Below are positions 34,431-44,670 of a DNA stretch of 53,342 nucleotides, piece by piece (position 1 is the first letter of the stretch; each line of letters opens with the position of its first letter). Location: NCBI GenBank assembly GCA_021736645.1, contig JAIPFM010000187.1, positions 1 to 53,342 of the forward strand, written 5' to 3'. Under the pieces are notes generated by a model that had not been told where the DNA came from, did not search any database, and saw nothing but the letters and a program-made list of their open reading frames with translations. Source of the stretch: Phycisphaerae bacterium. GTDB taxonomy: Bacteria > Planctomycetota > Phycisphaerae > Sedimentisphaerales > Anaerobacaceae. Position numbers and translations under genes: made by a program.

Positions 34431-34547
34431 ATGAAATCCAGATACATCATTCTCATCATGGTCCTGGTGGCTGTCTCCGGGCAGCCCTTCTGTTCAGCGA
34501 CATACCCCCAAACCTAACATCCTCTTCTGTGTCGCCGATGATGCATT
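34431..34547 (+). pseudogene. N-terminal remnant of a secreted sulfatase
   Basis: ATG 34431 begins a signal peptide (MKSRYIILIMVLVAVSG, CSAT). After a run of five C at 34505-34509 the correct continuation is in another frame: KPNILFCVADDA, the unmistakable start of the type I sulfatase domain (KPNILFIVADD). The frame stops or loses similarity within a few codons, and the rest of the roughly 450-residue enzyme is gone. A frameshift plus a large deletion is the simplest explanation. Confidence 0.75.
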
Positions 34548-34687
34548 GAAATTAAGCAAGTTAATGTTTTTGCACTGTACAAGATGGATCGTCATGCTAT
34601 CTTGATGTGTTCAAGTGAATGCAGGTGATTTGTGATTTGCAAAGATGTGGGATATTTCTAGAGAACACAGCAAAAGAGGAGCAGATT

Positions 34688-35644
34688 ATGTCTAAAAGTC
34701 GCATTACGCGTCGAGATATAGTGAAGGTGGCCATGGGACTGCCATTGCTTGCCACAGCATCTCAGGGAGCAAATCCAAAAACAACATCTAAGAATCAAGT
34801 GGCAATCGGAATAGCCACGCTGGGATTCCCCGGTTTTAGCAACGAGCAGCTTGCCAAACTTCTGGCTGAACGGGGAATCAATATGGTGCAGTTGTTCTTC
34901 AGTCAGACTGACAGTCAATACTGGAAATACAACGGCCGCAGTGATCTGTCCGATATGACAGCATCACGCAGTAAATCTATCGCATCAACCTACCTATCCG
35001 CAGGCATTAAGATTCACAGTTTAGGCGTGTATACCAATTTGATCCATCCGGATGAAAACGAACGACAGAAGAATCTGGCCTACTTTGAGGCCATGATGAA
35101 GATCGCTGTTGCAATGGGAGTCCGCTATTTGATCACCGAGGCCGGGCACTATCACCCGGAGGGACCGGCTCCCGCAGTGGCGTATCACTTTCAGGAGGAG
35201 GTTTGGAAGCGTACGATCACGACTGGGAAACGCTTGGCGGCCATGGCAGAGAATCATGGTGTAACAATTTTGCTTGAACCGTTCTTTCGTGGTTTTTTGG
35301 CCAGTGCGAAACGGACCCGTCTGTTCTTGGAAGAGGTAAATTCACCTCAAATGCGAGTTCTGCTTGACCCCGCTAACCTGCTGGAGCTTAACGACCTCAA
35401 AGAGATGTTCGATCAGTTGATGCCCTGGATTGACTGCCTGCACGCCAAGGATCGCCAATTGCACGTGGATCTGGGAGTACCGGCGGGCCAGGGCGATCTT
35501 GATTATGCAAAATTTGTCTCGCTGGTGGCACAACGTACACCACATGCCCCGATGATATTAGAGTATGTTGGACCGAACGACTATCAACAAGCCCTACAGC
35601 ATCTGCACAACACGATGCAGAAAGCAGGAGTCGGTGAGCAATAG
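34688..35644 (+). CDS. Tat-exported sugar isomerase/epimerase-like TIM-barrel protein
   Basis: ATG 34688 is preceded by GAGGAG. The N-terminus carries a Tat-like twin-arginine signal (SRITRRDIVKVAMGLPLLATA). The 318-residue remainder is a xylose-isomerase-like TIM barrel: IATLGFPGFSNEQLAKLLAE, AGIKIHSLGVYTNLIHPDE, AVAMGVRYLITEAGH, VTILLEPFFRG with the metal-binding Glu, MRVLLDPANLL with Asp, CLHAKDRQL with His/Asp, and the last Glu in ILEYVG. The metal ligands of the AP-endonuclease-2/IolE-like family are therefore complete. Family members isomerise or epimerise sugars or inositols. A Tat signal implies folding with cofactor before export. It lies next to carbohydrate enzymes but has its own spacing. 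Confidence 0.83.
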   Translation: MSKSRITRRDIVKVAMGLPLLATASQGANPKTTSKNQVAIGIATLGFPGFSNEQLAKLLAERGINMVQLFFSQTDSQYWKYNGRSDLSDMTASRSKSIASTYLSAGIKIHSLGVYTNLIHPDENERQKNLAYFEAMMKIAVAMGVRYLITEAGHYHPEGPAPAVAYHFQEEVWKRTITTGKRLAAMAENHGVTILLEPFFRGFLASAKRTRLFLEEVNSPQMRVLLDPANLLELNDLKEMFDQLMPWIDCLHAKDRQLHVDLGVPAGQGDLDYAKFVSLVAQRTPHAPMILEYVGPNDYQQALQHLHNTMQKAGVGEQ

Positions 35645-36374
35645 ACCCTTATTCGGCTAGATTCTTATCACCAAAGCGTCTTCACTAAGAATGATCTTGC
35701 TCAGATCGATCTAAAGTAAACGTTGTGCGTTTGTCAAGCCCACCGGGTCACTGTCGGATCGCTGAATACACCACAGCCATTCGTCACGACATCCTGGACT
35801 TTTGTGAACGAGAACTTGTCACTTTGGGGTAATTGTTATTCCTCTTTCGTAGTAGTAGCATTTGCTCGTGGTGGATGAAAGTGATTGGCTGTTGAAGGAG
35901 TATTTCTGAATGACTGCGGCCATTCAGAAACACTTGTGCAAGGCTTTGTTGTTGGACACATTGTATGTCAATCGCGAGTGAGATCCCTTTGGTGCGCAAG
36001 AATAACAGCAATTTTAGGCCAAGAGTGGCGAAAAGAAAACTGTCGCAAACAGAGACTGTAGAACAATGACAAGGCTTCACTGAAATGGCCCCATTTTCGC
36101 GAGTTGGCGCCTACAACCCTGCTACAACCAGAAGGCCCGTTATCTGCCAAATCAGCAGAAATGCTGATTTCTTAAGTTCTGCATTATCAAGGCATTAGGC
36201 GAGTCAGGATTATTCGTAACGTTTTCAATGTCCGGAAAGTTGATGGGCTGGAATTTCGGGTTGTGTCCGACCTACACCTGTGAGAGATGACCCCAGTCAA
36301 CTGTTTCATGGGCACTGGCATTGTCTGATGCGTCACACAGGGCCTTTGAGGCATATCGTACATGATCCATCGTC
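35645..36374. other. Non-coding spacer with a 10-bp hairpin
   Basis: No gene is recognised. TTTCTGAATG (35903-35912) and CATTCAGAAA (35921-35930) form a perfect 10-bp stem with an 8-base loop, not followed by a T-run. A frame ending at 35829 (RIAEYTTAIRHDILDFCERE) looks protein-like and may be another gene end, but no family was identified. Confidence 0.35.
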
Positions 36375-38084
36375 TCAGACACAGAGGACTGAGGCGATTG
36401 TCTTGTTCATGGCCGTCTCGCTGGGTTGCAGATATTTGGACAGAATCTGCAACAGTGCCCGACGATCAATGGGTTTGGCTAGATAGTCATCACAGCCGGC
36501 TTCCAGGCACTTCTGATCATCGCCTTTCATTGCATTTGCTGTCAGAGCCACGATAGGTGTTTTGTCGCCCCGTTGTCTGAGCGAAAGGGTCGCTTGGTAT
36601 CCGTCCATGTGGGGCATCTGCATGTCCATGAGTATGAGGTCAAAGGTTTGGGATAGAGCCGTTTGCATGGCCTGTATACCATCCTCGGCAATGACAACAT
36701 CAAGTCCCAACCTGGAGAGCATGAGATCCATCAATATCTGATTGGCCTCCACATCTTCGGCCACCAGCACTGTGCCCGAGAAGAGAACAGCCTCCATCTG
36801 CTGCAATTCCTCTGTGCCGGCGGCTGTGGTGCTTCGATCAAGCAAGGGTCGGTCGGTGATATCCACACCCGTGGGTATGGCCAAGGAGAATACCGAACCC
36901 TTTCCCGGTTCGCTGGTAAGACTGAGCTCGCCGCCCAACAGCTCAGCCAGTTGTCTTGTGATTGTGAGTCCCAGGCCGGTGCCGCCGTATTTGCGCGTGA
37001 TACTTCCATCAGCCTGGCCGAACGACTCGAATATCGCCTCCTGGCGGTCAATCGGAATCCCGATACCCGTGTCTTCAACATCAAATTGGATAAAGTGCTT
37101 GCCCTTATCTTCATTCAACGCAACCTTCAGGTGAATATGTCCCTGGTCCGTGAACTTAACGGCATTGCTCAATAGATTGGTTAAGCACTGATTCAAACGG
37201 TAAGGATCGCTGTGTATGTAGGCCGGCAGATCACGGCCTGTGATGATCTTGAAGTCAACGCATTTCTCTTTGGCCAGTGTTGCGACCATGGATTCCTGGG
37301 CATTCAGGATCTGGTCCAGCGGGCAGTCAATGATTTCAATGTTAAGCTGACCTGCCTCGATCTTTGAGCAATCCAAGATATCATTGATCAGATTCAGGAG
37401 ATTGGCGGCCGAGTCTCTGATAATGTTGACATGCGATTTCTGCTTCTCGGTCAACGCTTCATTGGCCAGTATGTTACTGAATCCAATAATGCCGTTCATG
37501 GGGGTTCGAATGTCATGGCTCATATTGGCCAGATAGGCATTCTTGGCTCGGTTGGCGGCTTCGGCGGCCTGTTTTGCTTCTGCCAGCAACCTGTTGGCCT
37601 GGGTCATTTCGATGCTGCGTACAATTGACTGAAAGTCTCCTTCAATAATTTTCTTGAGCTCCCACATCAAGTCACGGTATGGTTTTGAAAAGTCTCTTTC
37701 TTTGTCATCCAGCACGCATATCGTGCCAAAAATTTCACCATCGGGCCACACGAGCGGGACGCCCATGTACATAATCATGTTCAGCTTGACATCCGGATTG
37801 TCCTTCCAAAGGGGGTCATCGAGGGCATTGGGAACGTACAGCTGGGACCGGGTTGCCATGACCTTTTCGCAATATAGTCCGGTGTTTAGATCTGCCTTTT
37901 CGTGAATGTCGTAGGGATTGTTCTGCGTGTGACTTGACACCAACACCTCGATCTGATTCGCCTGAACACGCATGATCAAGGATGCAGGGACCTCGAATAT
38001 TTCGGCCATGAGATCCACTGTTTTTTGCCACTTTCCCACAACCTCTTCGGGCACATCATGAAACTCATAGGTAGTCTTGGTCAT
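36375..38084 (-). CDS. Hybrid histidine kinase (GAF-HisKA-HATPase-REC)
   Basis: 569 residues, no membrane segment, so a cytoplasmic sensor. Residues about 15-155 form a GAF domain (KWQKTVDLMAEIFEVPASLIMRV, LYVPNALDDPLW, FGTICVLDDKERDFS). A coiled linker (EAKQAAEAANRAKNAYLA) follows. HisKA has the phospho-accepting His190 in MSHDIRTPMNG. The ATPase domain has NLLSNAVKFTD, DTGIGIP and GGTGLGLTI. The receiver domain (about 437-555) has the acidic pair near AEDVE and phospho-Asp487 in LILMDMQMP, with the Lys in YLAKPID. There is no output domain, so phosphate probably passes to an unlinked protein. The neighbours do not reveal the signal. Confidence 0.92.
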   Translation of the reverse strand: MTKTTYEFHDVPEEVVGKWQKTVDLMAEIFEVPASLIMRVQANQIEVLVSSHTQNNPYDIHEKADLNTGLYCEKVMATRSQLYVPNALDDPLWKDNPDVKLNMIMYMGVPLVWPDGEIFGTICVLDDKERDFSKPYRDLMWELKKIIEGDFQSIVRSIEMTQANRLLAEAKQAAEAANRAKNAYLANMSHDIRTPMNGIIGFSNILANEALTEKQKSHVNIIRDSAANLLNLINDILDCSKIEAGQLNIEIIDCPLDQILNAQESMVATLAKEKCVDFKIITGRDLPAYIHSDPYRLNQCLTNLLSNAVKFTDQGHIHLKVALNEDKGKHFIQFDVEDTGIGIPIDRQEAIFESFGQADGSITRKYGGTGLGLTITRQLAELLGGELSLTSEPGKGSVFSLAIPTGVDITDRPLLDRSTTAAGTEELQQMEAVLFSGTVLVAEDVEANQILMDLMLSRLGLDVVIAEDGIQAMQTALSQTFDLILMDMQMPHMDGYQATLSLRQRGDKTPIVALTANAMKGDDQKCLEAGCDDYLAKPIDRRALLQILSKYLQPSETAMNKTIASVLCV

Positions 38085-38146
38085 GTCAATTCTGTCTCAA
38101 CGGTCGTTCGATCGTAGCTCTCAATCGATCCAATAATCCCTGCTAA

Positions 38147-38170
38147 ATGGGTGTCACATCCGACACCCAT
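38147..38170. terminator. Hairpin between rsmA end and histidine kinase start
   Basis: ATGGGTGTC-ACATCC-GACACCCAT is a perfect 9-bp stem with a 6-base loop. On the minus strand it lies about 250 bases after the rsmA stop and is followed only by TTTAGC, so it would be a weak terminator. It could instead act in the leader of the kinase gene. The rest of 38085-38419 shows nothing. Confidence 0.35.
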
Positions 38171-38419
38171 GACGGTCATGTATCCATGCTATCGGCAGAT
38201 TGACCGCACAGTTTTCCAACGGACATTGAATACTGCTTTGTTTGGCGAGAGTTTACCAACCATAACCCCACATAAAGATTTGTTTCAGTGAATGCAACGC
38301 GAACAAGAAGAATTATATCCAGCGCCGCGATTGAAGCTTGTGTCCGATAAAAATAGAAACCAGTCTAATTGACTGGGACTGTGCCGGATTACGGAACCGT
38401 GAAATCTGACAGTTCGTTC

Positions 38420-39316
38420 TCAGTCCGGCGGGCCGGGGATGTATTTTGTGAGGCAATTGGCGAGTGCCACGTATTGATCCGGCGCGATCTGGTCCGGGCG
38501 GAGGTGGGGGGCCATGTGACATTGCTCAAAGAGTGCAGGCCAGTCACGGATGGCCTTGAGATCATCCTGTGCGTTTTTGGCGGCCGCCTTGATCATTTTT
38601 CTCCGCTGGCCCAAAAAGAGGCTCAGTGTGGCGGCCAGCAGGGGCAGGCTGCCGATACGATCGGTTTTTTCCTGGTCTCTGGTGTATTTGACAATGGCGG
38701 AGTCCACCTTGGGTTGGGGCCAGAATACGGAAGGCTTGAGGATGCGAACGAGTTCGATTCGGCCTGTGGCCTGGAGCAGGATGCTGAGGCTGCCATAGTG
38801 CGGGTCGCCTGTGGAGGCGATCATACGATCGCCCACTTCCTTCTGGATGGTGACTACCATGCGGTCTATGGGGATCGGGCCGGTGACGAGGTTGATCATG
38901 ACCGGCGAGGCCACATTGTAGGGCAGGTTGGCCACGAGCAGGAAGTCGCGTTTGAAGGTGTTGCGGGCCTGAACAATGGCATCCAGGACCTCTTGAGCGA
39001 CATGGTGCTTGCCGGTGAGGATATCAGTATTGAAAAGCGTGACATTGGGAAAATCCTTGAGCTGCTCACGGGCGATCTGAAAGACATCCGGGTCAAGGTC
39101 CACGGAGATGACGTGGCCGGCCTGCTCTTGAATGAGCTCTGTCATGGTCCCTGTGCCGCAGCCGACCTCCAGGACCACGTCCTGGTCTGTTATGTCCGCA
39201 CTGTTGACGATCAGACGGATGATGTTCTGGTCAATGAGGAAGTTCTGGCCAAGGCGTTTTTTGGGGAATGTGCCCAGGGTGGTCAGGAACTCTTGGATCT
39301 GTTGCTTGGTTTGCAT
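38420..39316 (-). CDS. rsmA: 16S rRNA dimethyladenosine transferase
   Basis: Dimethylates two adjacent adenosines in the 3' hairpin of 16S rRNA using SAM. 298 residues, slightly longer than typical. Motifs: KKRLGQNFLIDQNIIR at the N-terminus, the SAM site VVLEVGCGTGTMTELI, VDLDPD, and the catalytic motif IV NLPYNVASPVM. The C-terminal RNA-binding helices have FWPQPKVDSAIV and LGQRRKMIKAAA. It is the last gene of a minus-strand set with ribE and pdxA, 24 bases after pdxA. The pdxA-rsmA pairing is common in bacteria. Confidence 0.95.
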   Translation of the reverse strand: MQTKQQIQEFLTTLGTFPKKRLGQNFLIDQNIIRLIVNSADITDQDVVLEVGCGTGTMTELIQEQAGHVISVDLDPDVFQIAREQLKDFPNVTLFNTDILTGKHHVAQEVLDAIVQARNTFKRDFLLVANLPYNVASPVMINLVTGPIPIDRMVVTIQKEVGDRMIASTGDPHYGSLSILLQATGRIELVRILKPSVFWPQPKVDSAIVKYTRDQEKTDRIGSLPLLAATLSLFLGQRRKMIKAAAKNAQDDLKAIRDWPALFEQCHMAPHLRPDQIAPDQYVALANCLTKYIPGPPD

Positions 39317-39340
39317 GGGATCTATCTTGGCAGGGCCGGT

Positions 39341-40387
39341 TCAGGTCTGGGTCCTGATCAAAACGTTTTTCTGCATAGTCACCATGTCAATGGCAGTCTT
39401 GATGGCGGCCTTCATGCTGTTCGGGTTGGCTTTGTTTTTGCCGGTGATGTCAAAGGCTGTACCGTGGGCCGGGCTGGTCCGAATGATGGGGATGCCGATG
39501 GTGACGTTGACGGCGCTATCAGGGGCCACGAGCTTGATCGGAATCATACCCTGGTCGTGGTACATGGCCACCACCGCATCAAATTCGCCCTTGACCGCGC
39601 GTAAAAACAGGGTATCAGCACTGTAAGGGCCATGGCAGTCAATTCCCTGCTCCTGGGCGAGGAGTATGGCCGGGCTGATGATGCGTTGTTCCTCATCCCC
39701 GAACTGGCCGTTTTCACCGGCATGGGGATTGAGTCCTGCCACGGCGATTTTCGGTGCGTCATAGCCAAAGAATTCCTTGAGTGCTGTGTTGAGCAGATCA
39801 ATGGGTTCGTGCACGCAGCCAATGGTAAACTTGTGTCTCACGTCAAACAGGGCCTCGTGGATGGTGGCCAGCGCAATTTTGAGCGGGCCGCTCACAAACA
39901 TCATGGCCTTGCGCGGAGATTTGCACTTGGCGGCAAAGAGCTCCGTGTGCCCGGGCCACTTGACATTGGCCAGGTGCCAACTGGTCTTGTTGATCGGGGC
40001 CGTGACAATTCCGTCTATCAGGCCTGCCTGGGCCGCTTTGATGGCGTCTTCACAGAAGGCGAGAGACGATTCACCGGAAACCAGTGTGGGTTCATTGATC
40101 CAGGCGGGCAAGGCGAACTCATCGTATTCTGCGAGCACCACCTTGGTGCGCATGTCGCGCGTGATTTTTTCGTGGGGGATTCGGCCCCAGAAAGGCTCGA
40201 TCTCAGCCCTGTCAGCGGCGTAACAGAGCTGTTCATGCATGCCGAAGATGATAAACTTGGCGGATCGACGTATGTTGGGGTCGACCAGGGCCTTGAGAAT
40301 GATCTCAGGGCCGATGCCGGCCGGGTCTCCCATGGTAATGCCGATCACGGGCTGATCTTTGACTGCGGTTAAGTTCATCGGGGCCAT
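39341..40387 (-). CDS. pdxA: 4-hydroxythreonine-4-phosphate dehydrogenase
   Basis: NAD-dependent oxidation and decarboxylation step of DXP-dependent vitamin B6 synthesis. 348 residues. Family signatures: IGITMGDPAGIGPEIILKAL, VTAPINKTSWH, GHTELFAAK with a metal-binding His, GLNPHAGENGQFGDEE with the second His, and VAMYHDQGMIPIKL with the third, then RTSPAHGTAFDITG. All three metal histidines are present. An ATG three codons further in (MNLTAV) is an alternative start. It is 12 bases from ribE and in the same direction. Confidence 0.95.
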   Translation of the reverse strand: MAPMNLTAVKDQPVIGITMGDPAGIGPEIILKALVDPNIRRSAKFIIFGMHEQLCYAADRAEIEPFWGRIPHEKITRDMRTKVVLAEYDEFALPAWINEPTLVSGESSLAFCEDAIKAAQAGLIDGIVTAPINKTSWHLANVKWPGHTELFAAKCKSPRKAMMFVSGPLKIALATIHEALFDVRHKFTIGCVHEPIDLLNTALKEFFGYDAPKIAVAGLNPHAGENGQFGDEEQRIISPAILLAQEQGIDCHGPYSADTLFLRAVKGEFDAVVAMYHDQGMIPIKLVAPDSAVNVTIGIPIIRTSPAHGTAFDITGKNKANPNSMKAAIKTAIDMVTMQKNVLIRTQT

Positions 40388-40399
40388 TTCTTTGGAATC

Positions 40400-41050
40400 C
40401 TAGAATCCGAGTTGTTTGAGCCTGTTGAGTGTCATCCCTGCGTGTCGGGGATCGCCGGCCACCATGTGACTGAGATATTGTTGGACTGATTTCACGATGA
40501 TATCTGTTTCCAGGTTCACGGCATCACCCACCTTGGCTGATGTCAGTGTCGTCCCACGGAGTGTTTCAGGGATCACGGCTATTGAAAAGCCCTGTGTGTC
40601 GCGGTCCGCGACGGTCAGGCTGATCCCGTTGACTGCGATAGAGCCTTTGGGCACGATCTGTACGCTCAGGTCGTGCGGCACGTCTACACTGATACGCATA
40701 AAGGCCTGCGCTTGTTTGATCATTGATATGTGTCCAAGGCCGTCTACGTGGCCCTGGACCCAATGGCCGCCCAGACGTGACCCGACCTGCAGGGCCCTCT
40801 CCAGGTTGGCCTTGGCGCCAGGGCGAAGCGAGCCAATGGTGGTCCTGTCCAGGGTTTCCTGGCTCACGTCAAAGCTGCCAAGGGTGTTGGTGAGCCGGGT
40901 CACAGTGAGGCATACGCCATTGACGGCCACGCTGTCGCCCAGTTGCATGGCCTCTGCGAGGGTTCCCAGTTCCACACTGAGCGCGGCACTGTTGCCGTGG
41001 CGTTGTATTGATCGGATCACTCCGACAGATTCAATAAGTCCAGTAAACAT
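40400..41050 (-). CDS. ribE: Riboflavin synthase alpha chain
   Basis: Dismutates two 6,7-dimethyl-8-ribityllumazine molecules to riboflavin. The start is the ATG at 41050, giving MFTGLIESVGVIRSI, the invariant N-terminus. The longer upstream frame has no family similarity. The two lumazine-binding repeats are clear: GDSVAVNGVCLTVT with SFDVSQETL, and GSIAVNGISLTVAD with FSIAVIPETL. HWVQGHVDGLG is the first-domain substrate loop. 216 residues, normal. It is the first gene of the minus-strand ribE-pdxA-rsmA group. No FMN riboswitch was seen upstream. Confidence 0.95.
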   Translation of the reverse strand: MFTGLIESVGVIRSIQRHGNSAALSVELGTLAEAMQLGDSVAVNGVCLTVTRLTNTLGSFDVSQETLDRTTIGSLRPGAKANLERALQVGSRLGGHWVQGHVDGLGHISMIKQAQAFMRISVDVPHDLSVQIVPKGSIAVNGISLTVADRDTQGFSIAVIPETLRGTTLTSAKVGDAVNLETDIIVKSVQQYLSHMVAGDPRHAGMTLNRLKQLGF

Positions 41051-41288
41051 AAATACCTGTAAAGAATACGGGGCGATCTCCTTGACTTTGGGCGCCCATT
41101 CAGGGTTTAAGTCATCCATGCTACGATTCATGAGGTCAAAAGTCAATTGCTTGTTGGGAATCGCCCGGGGCCGGGGCGTATTGAGACGCTGAGGAAGCGG
41201 TTTGTGAAAAAAAGAACAATACCCCGTAACCATCCGCTCTACAGTAAGATAGAGGTGTTATTATGCTGAGCATGTGGTAAAGAAAACC

Positions 41289-42432
<1,144 letters not shown>

Positions 42433-42482
42433 GCAGGTGTTGTCGATGCTCAGGCATTGATCAGTGAGTATGATCTTCAAGA

Positions 42483-42524
42483 CGCCCCACCGTTTTCAGG
42501 CATGGCTCTGACCGCGGTGGGGCG
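42483..42524 (+). terminator. Terminator-like hairpin after gapA
   Basis: CGCCCCACCG (42483-42492) and CGGTGGGGCG (42515-42524) are perfect 10-bp GC-rich arms with a 22-base loop. No run of T follows, so it may slow or process RNA rather than act as a classic intrinsic terminator. Confidence 0.5.
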
Positions 42525-42576
42525 ATGATCGTAAAAGAGATTAAAAAACAAGTGACTTTTCGCGAAAGCTAAGTGT

Positions 42577-43314
42577 ATGGATCAGAAGCAGCTTGAACAA
42601 ACATTGGTACTTATCAAGCCGGATGCCTTAAAAAACTCTGTCACCGGATTCCTTCTTTCTCAATTGTCCGAATACCATACGGGCTCACGGTTTGCCGCGG
42701 CCAAGATTGTCAATGTGAGCAGGCTCATGGCCAGGGAACATTACATTGAACATGAAGGCAAGCCCTTCTACAATGCCCTGGTGGACTACATTACGGGCGC
42801 CCTGCACTATCCCAACGACGCCTGGAAGCGGAGGGTCATTGCCATTGTGTATCAAGGTCCCGATGTCTTGGCCAAGATCCGGCATATGGCAGGTCCGACC
42901 AATCCTCACCAGGCCAGGGATGAAAGGCCGGGCTGTTTGCGGGCCCTGGGCACGGTCGTGCCTATCCTGGATGACCAGGGCAACAAGATTGACATTCGTA
43001 TGGACAATCTGATCCATGCGTCCGCCAATCACGACGATGCGGAACGTGAAATTAAACTCTGGTTTATCCCTCATGACATCCCGCCCTTGATGCGCGCGTA
43101 TCCCACGGAGGAGTGTCAAACGCACTACTATCTAAAGGACGGCAAGCTGTGCAACACCTATGAGCCGGAGAGCGTCTTTTTGCTGGCCCCTGGGGATGTG
43201 GTCTGGAAATCCGATCTGGACATTCTGGAGGCCTACGCGCAAGACAAACCCTGTGAAAATAGCCTCAATAAGGTCGCGGCAAAGTACCTCATTAACCGCA
43301 CTGCGCAGGACTAG
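42577..43314 (+). CDS. ndk: Long nucleoside-diphosphate-kinase-family protein
   Basis: Transfers the gamma phosphate between nucleoside triphosphates and diphosphates. Recognisable parts: QTLVLIKPDALKNSVTGF at the N-terminus, HYIEHEGKPFYNALVDYITG, GPTNPHQARDERPGCLRA, and the catalytic-His segment NLIHASANHDDAEREIKLWF, in which the active-site His lies in the NxxHxS context. Standard NDK is about 140 residues. This one is 245, with extra residues before the GPTNP loop (AWKRRVIAIVYQGPD) and a C-terminal extension of about 75 residues that I could not assign. It lies between gapA and pgk. It may be a functional long variant with an added binding role. Confidence 0.82.
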   Translation: MDQKQLEQTLVLIKPDALKNSVTGFLLSQLSEYHTGSRFAAAKIVNVSRLMAREHYIEHEGKPFYNALVDYITGALHYPNDAWKRRVIAIVYQGPDVLAKIRHMAGPTNPHQARDERPGCLRALGTVVPILDDQGNKIDIRMDNLIHASANHDDAEREIKLWFIPHDIPPLMRAYPTEECQTHYYLKDGKLCNTYEPESVFLLAPGDVVWKSDLDILEAYAQDKPCENSLNKVAAKYLINRTAQD

Positions 43315-43424
43315 AATCACGGTGGATGCCTCCCTTCAAAATGGCTTGACAGGGATCATGTGAATGAATACGGTACATACCGATCATGAAATACACAGGT
43401 AACTCATTAATTATAGGTTGAATT

Positions 43425-44666
43425 ATGGCTAAGAAAACAGTGGCTGACATTGATGTCAAAGGCAAGAAGGTCCTGATGCGGTGCGATTTTAACGTGCCTC
43501 TGGATGCGGATTGTCACATCACCAGCGATGATCGTATTGTAAAGGCACTTCCGACCATCAAGGCGATCCTGGATGGCGGAGGGGCGTTAATCCTCATGAG
43601 TCACCTGGGACGTCCCAAGGGCCAGCGGGACGACACCATGTCCCTCTTGCCTGTGGCCAGACGCTTGTCCGAGTTGCTGGGCAGTGACGTCGGCTTTGCG
43701 GAGGATTGTATTGGTGACGATGCCAAGGCCAAGGCAGAGGCGCTGACCGGCGGCCAGGTTCTGCTGCTCGAGAACCTGCGATTTTATCCGCAGGAAACCA
43801 TCAAGGACAAGGTGGCCAAGGAAGACGCTCAGTTACGTCAGGCCAAGGATGCCTTTGCCCAGCAATTGGCTGACATGGCGGACATCTATGTGGACGATGC
43901 GTTTGGCACGGCCCACAGGGACAATGCCTCCATGTATACGGTGCCTCAGTGCATGAAAGGCAAACCCAGAGTGGCGGGTTTTCTCATTGAAAAGGAACTC
44001 AAGTTTCTCGGTGAAACCCTCAAGGATCCGGAACGTCCATTTGTGGCGATACTCGGCGGTGCCAAGGTGTCGGACAAGATCGGTGTGATCGAAAACCTGA
44101 TCAACAAGGTCGACTGCATTATCATCGGCGGGGCCATGGCGTACACGTTCTTCAAGGCCCAGGGCCTGGCCGTGGGCGATAGCCTGTGCGAGAACGACTT
44201 CCTGGACAAGGCCACGCTGCTCCTGTCGCAGGCCAAGGATGCCGGGTGCGAGGTGGTGCTGCCGGTTGACAGCGTCGTGGCGCAGGAATTCAAGGCCAAT
44301 GCTGAAAACAAAGTCGTGGTTGGGGCCATCGAGGCCGGGTGGAAGGGTCTGGACATCGGGCCTGAAAGCAACACCCTGTTTGCCGGTAAACTCGCCGGGG
44401 CCAAGACGATCGTCTGGAACGGTCCCATGGGCGTGTTTGAGATGGAACCCTTTGATGCCGGGACCAAGGCCGTGGCGCTGGCTGTGGCTGATGCAACGGC
44501 CAAGGGGGCTCGCAGTATTATTGGCGGCGGTGACAGTGCCAGCGCCATTACCAAGCTGGGTCTGGTGGATCAGGTGAGTCATATTTCCACGGGCGGGGGT
44601 GCCTCTCTGGAGTTTCTGGAAGGCAAGGCCTTCAAGTGTCTTGAAATATTGGACGAAAAGGAATAG
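43425..44666 (+). CDS. pgk: Phosphoglycerate kinase
   Basis: Transfers phosphate from 1,3-bisphosphoglycerate to ADP. 413 residues. Landmarks: KKVLMRCDFNVPLD, MSHLGRPKG, ENLRFYPQE, YVDDAFGTAHRDNAS, ILGGAKVSDKIGVIENL, and the C-terminal nucleotide loop IVWNGPMGVFE with GGGDSASAI. Same direction as gapA and ndk, so two successive glycolytic steps are clustered. rpe follows five bases later and probably depends on pgk translation. Confidence 0.97.
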   Translation: MAKKTVADIDVKGKKVLMRCDFNVPLDADCHITSDDRIVKALPTIKAILDGGGALILMSHLGRPKGQRDDTMSLLPVARRLSELLGSDVGFAEDCIGDDAKAKAEALTGGQVLLLENLRFYPQETIKDKVAKEDAQLRQAKDAFAQQLADMADIYVDDAFGTAHRDNASMYTVPQCMKGKPRVAGFLIEKELKFLGETLKDPERPFVAILGGAKVSDKIGVIENLINKVDCIIIGGAMAYTFFKAQGLAVGDSLCENDFLDKATLLLSQAKDAGCEVVLPVDSVVAQEFKANAENKVVVGAIEAGWKGLDIGPESNTLFAGKLAGAKTIVWNGPMGVFEMEPFDAGTKAVALAVADATAKGARSIIGGGDSASAITKLGLVDQVSHISTGGGASLEFLEGKAFKCLEILDEKE

Positions 44667-44670
44667 CATT

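Noticed and set aside
35784..36080. Overlapping minus-strand frames that looked transposase-like
   Set aside because: No DDE/DEDD motif, no terminal inverted repeats and no ribosome-binding site; left as a non-coding spacer.
38369..39604. A 411-codon plus-strand frame
   Set aside because: It is antisense to rsmA and pdxA, both of which have clear family motifs.
41051..41288. Possible FMN riboswitch upstream of ribE
   Set aside because: The conserved RFN segments (such as AGGGGCGGGGTGAAA) are absent on the minus strand.
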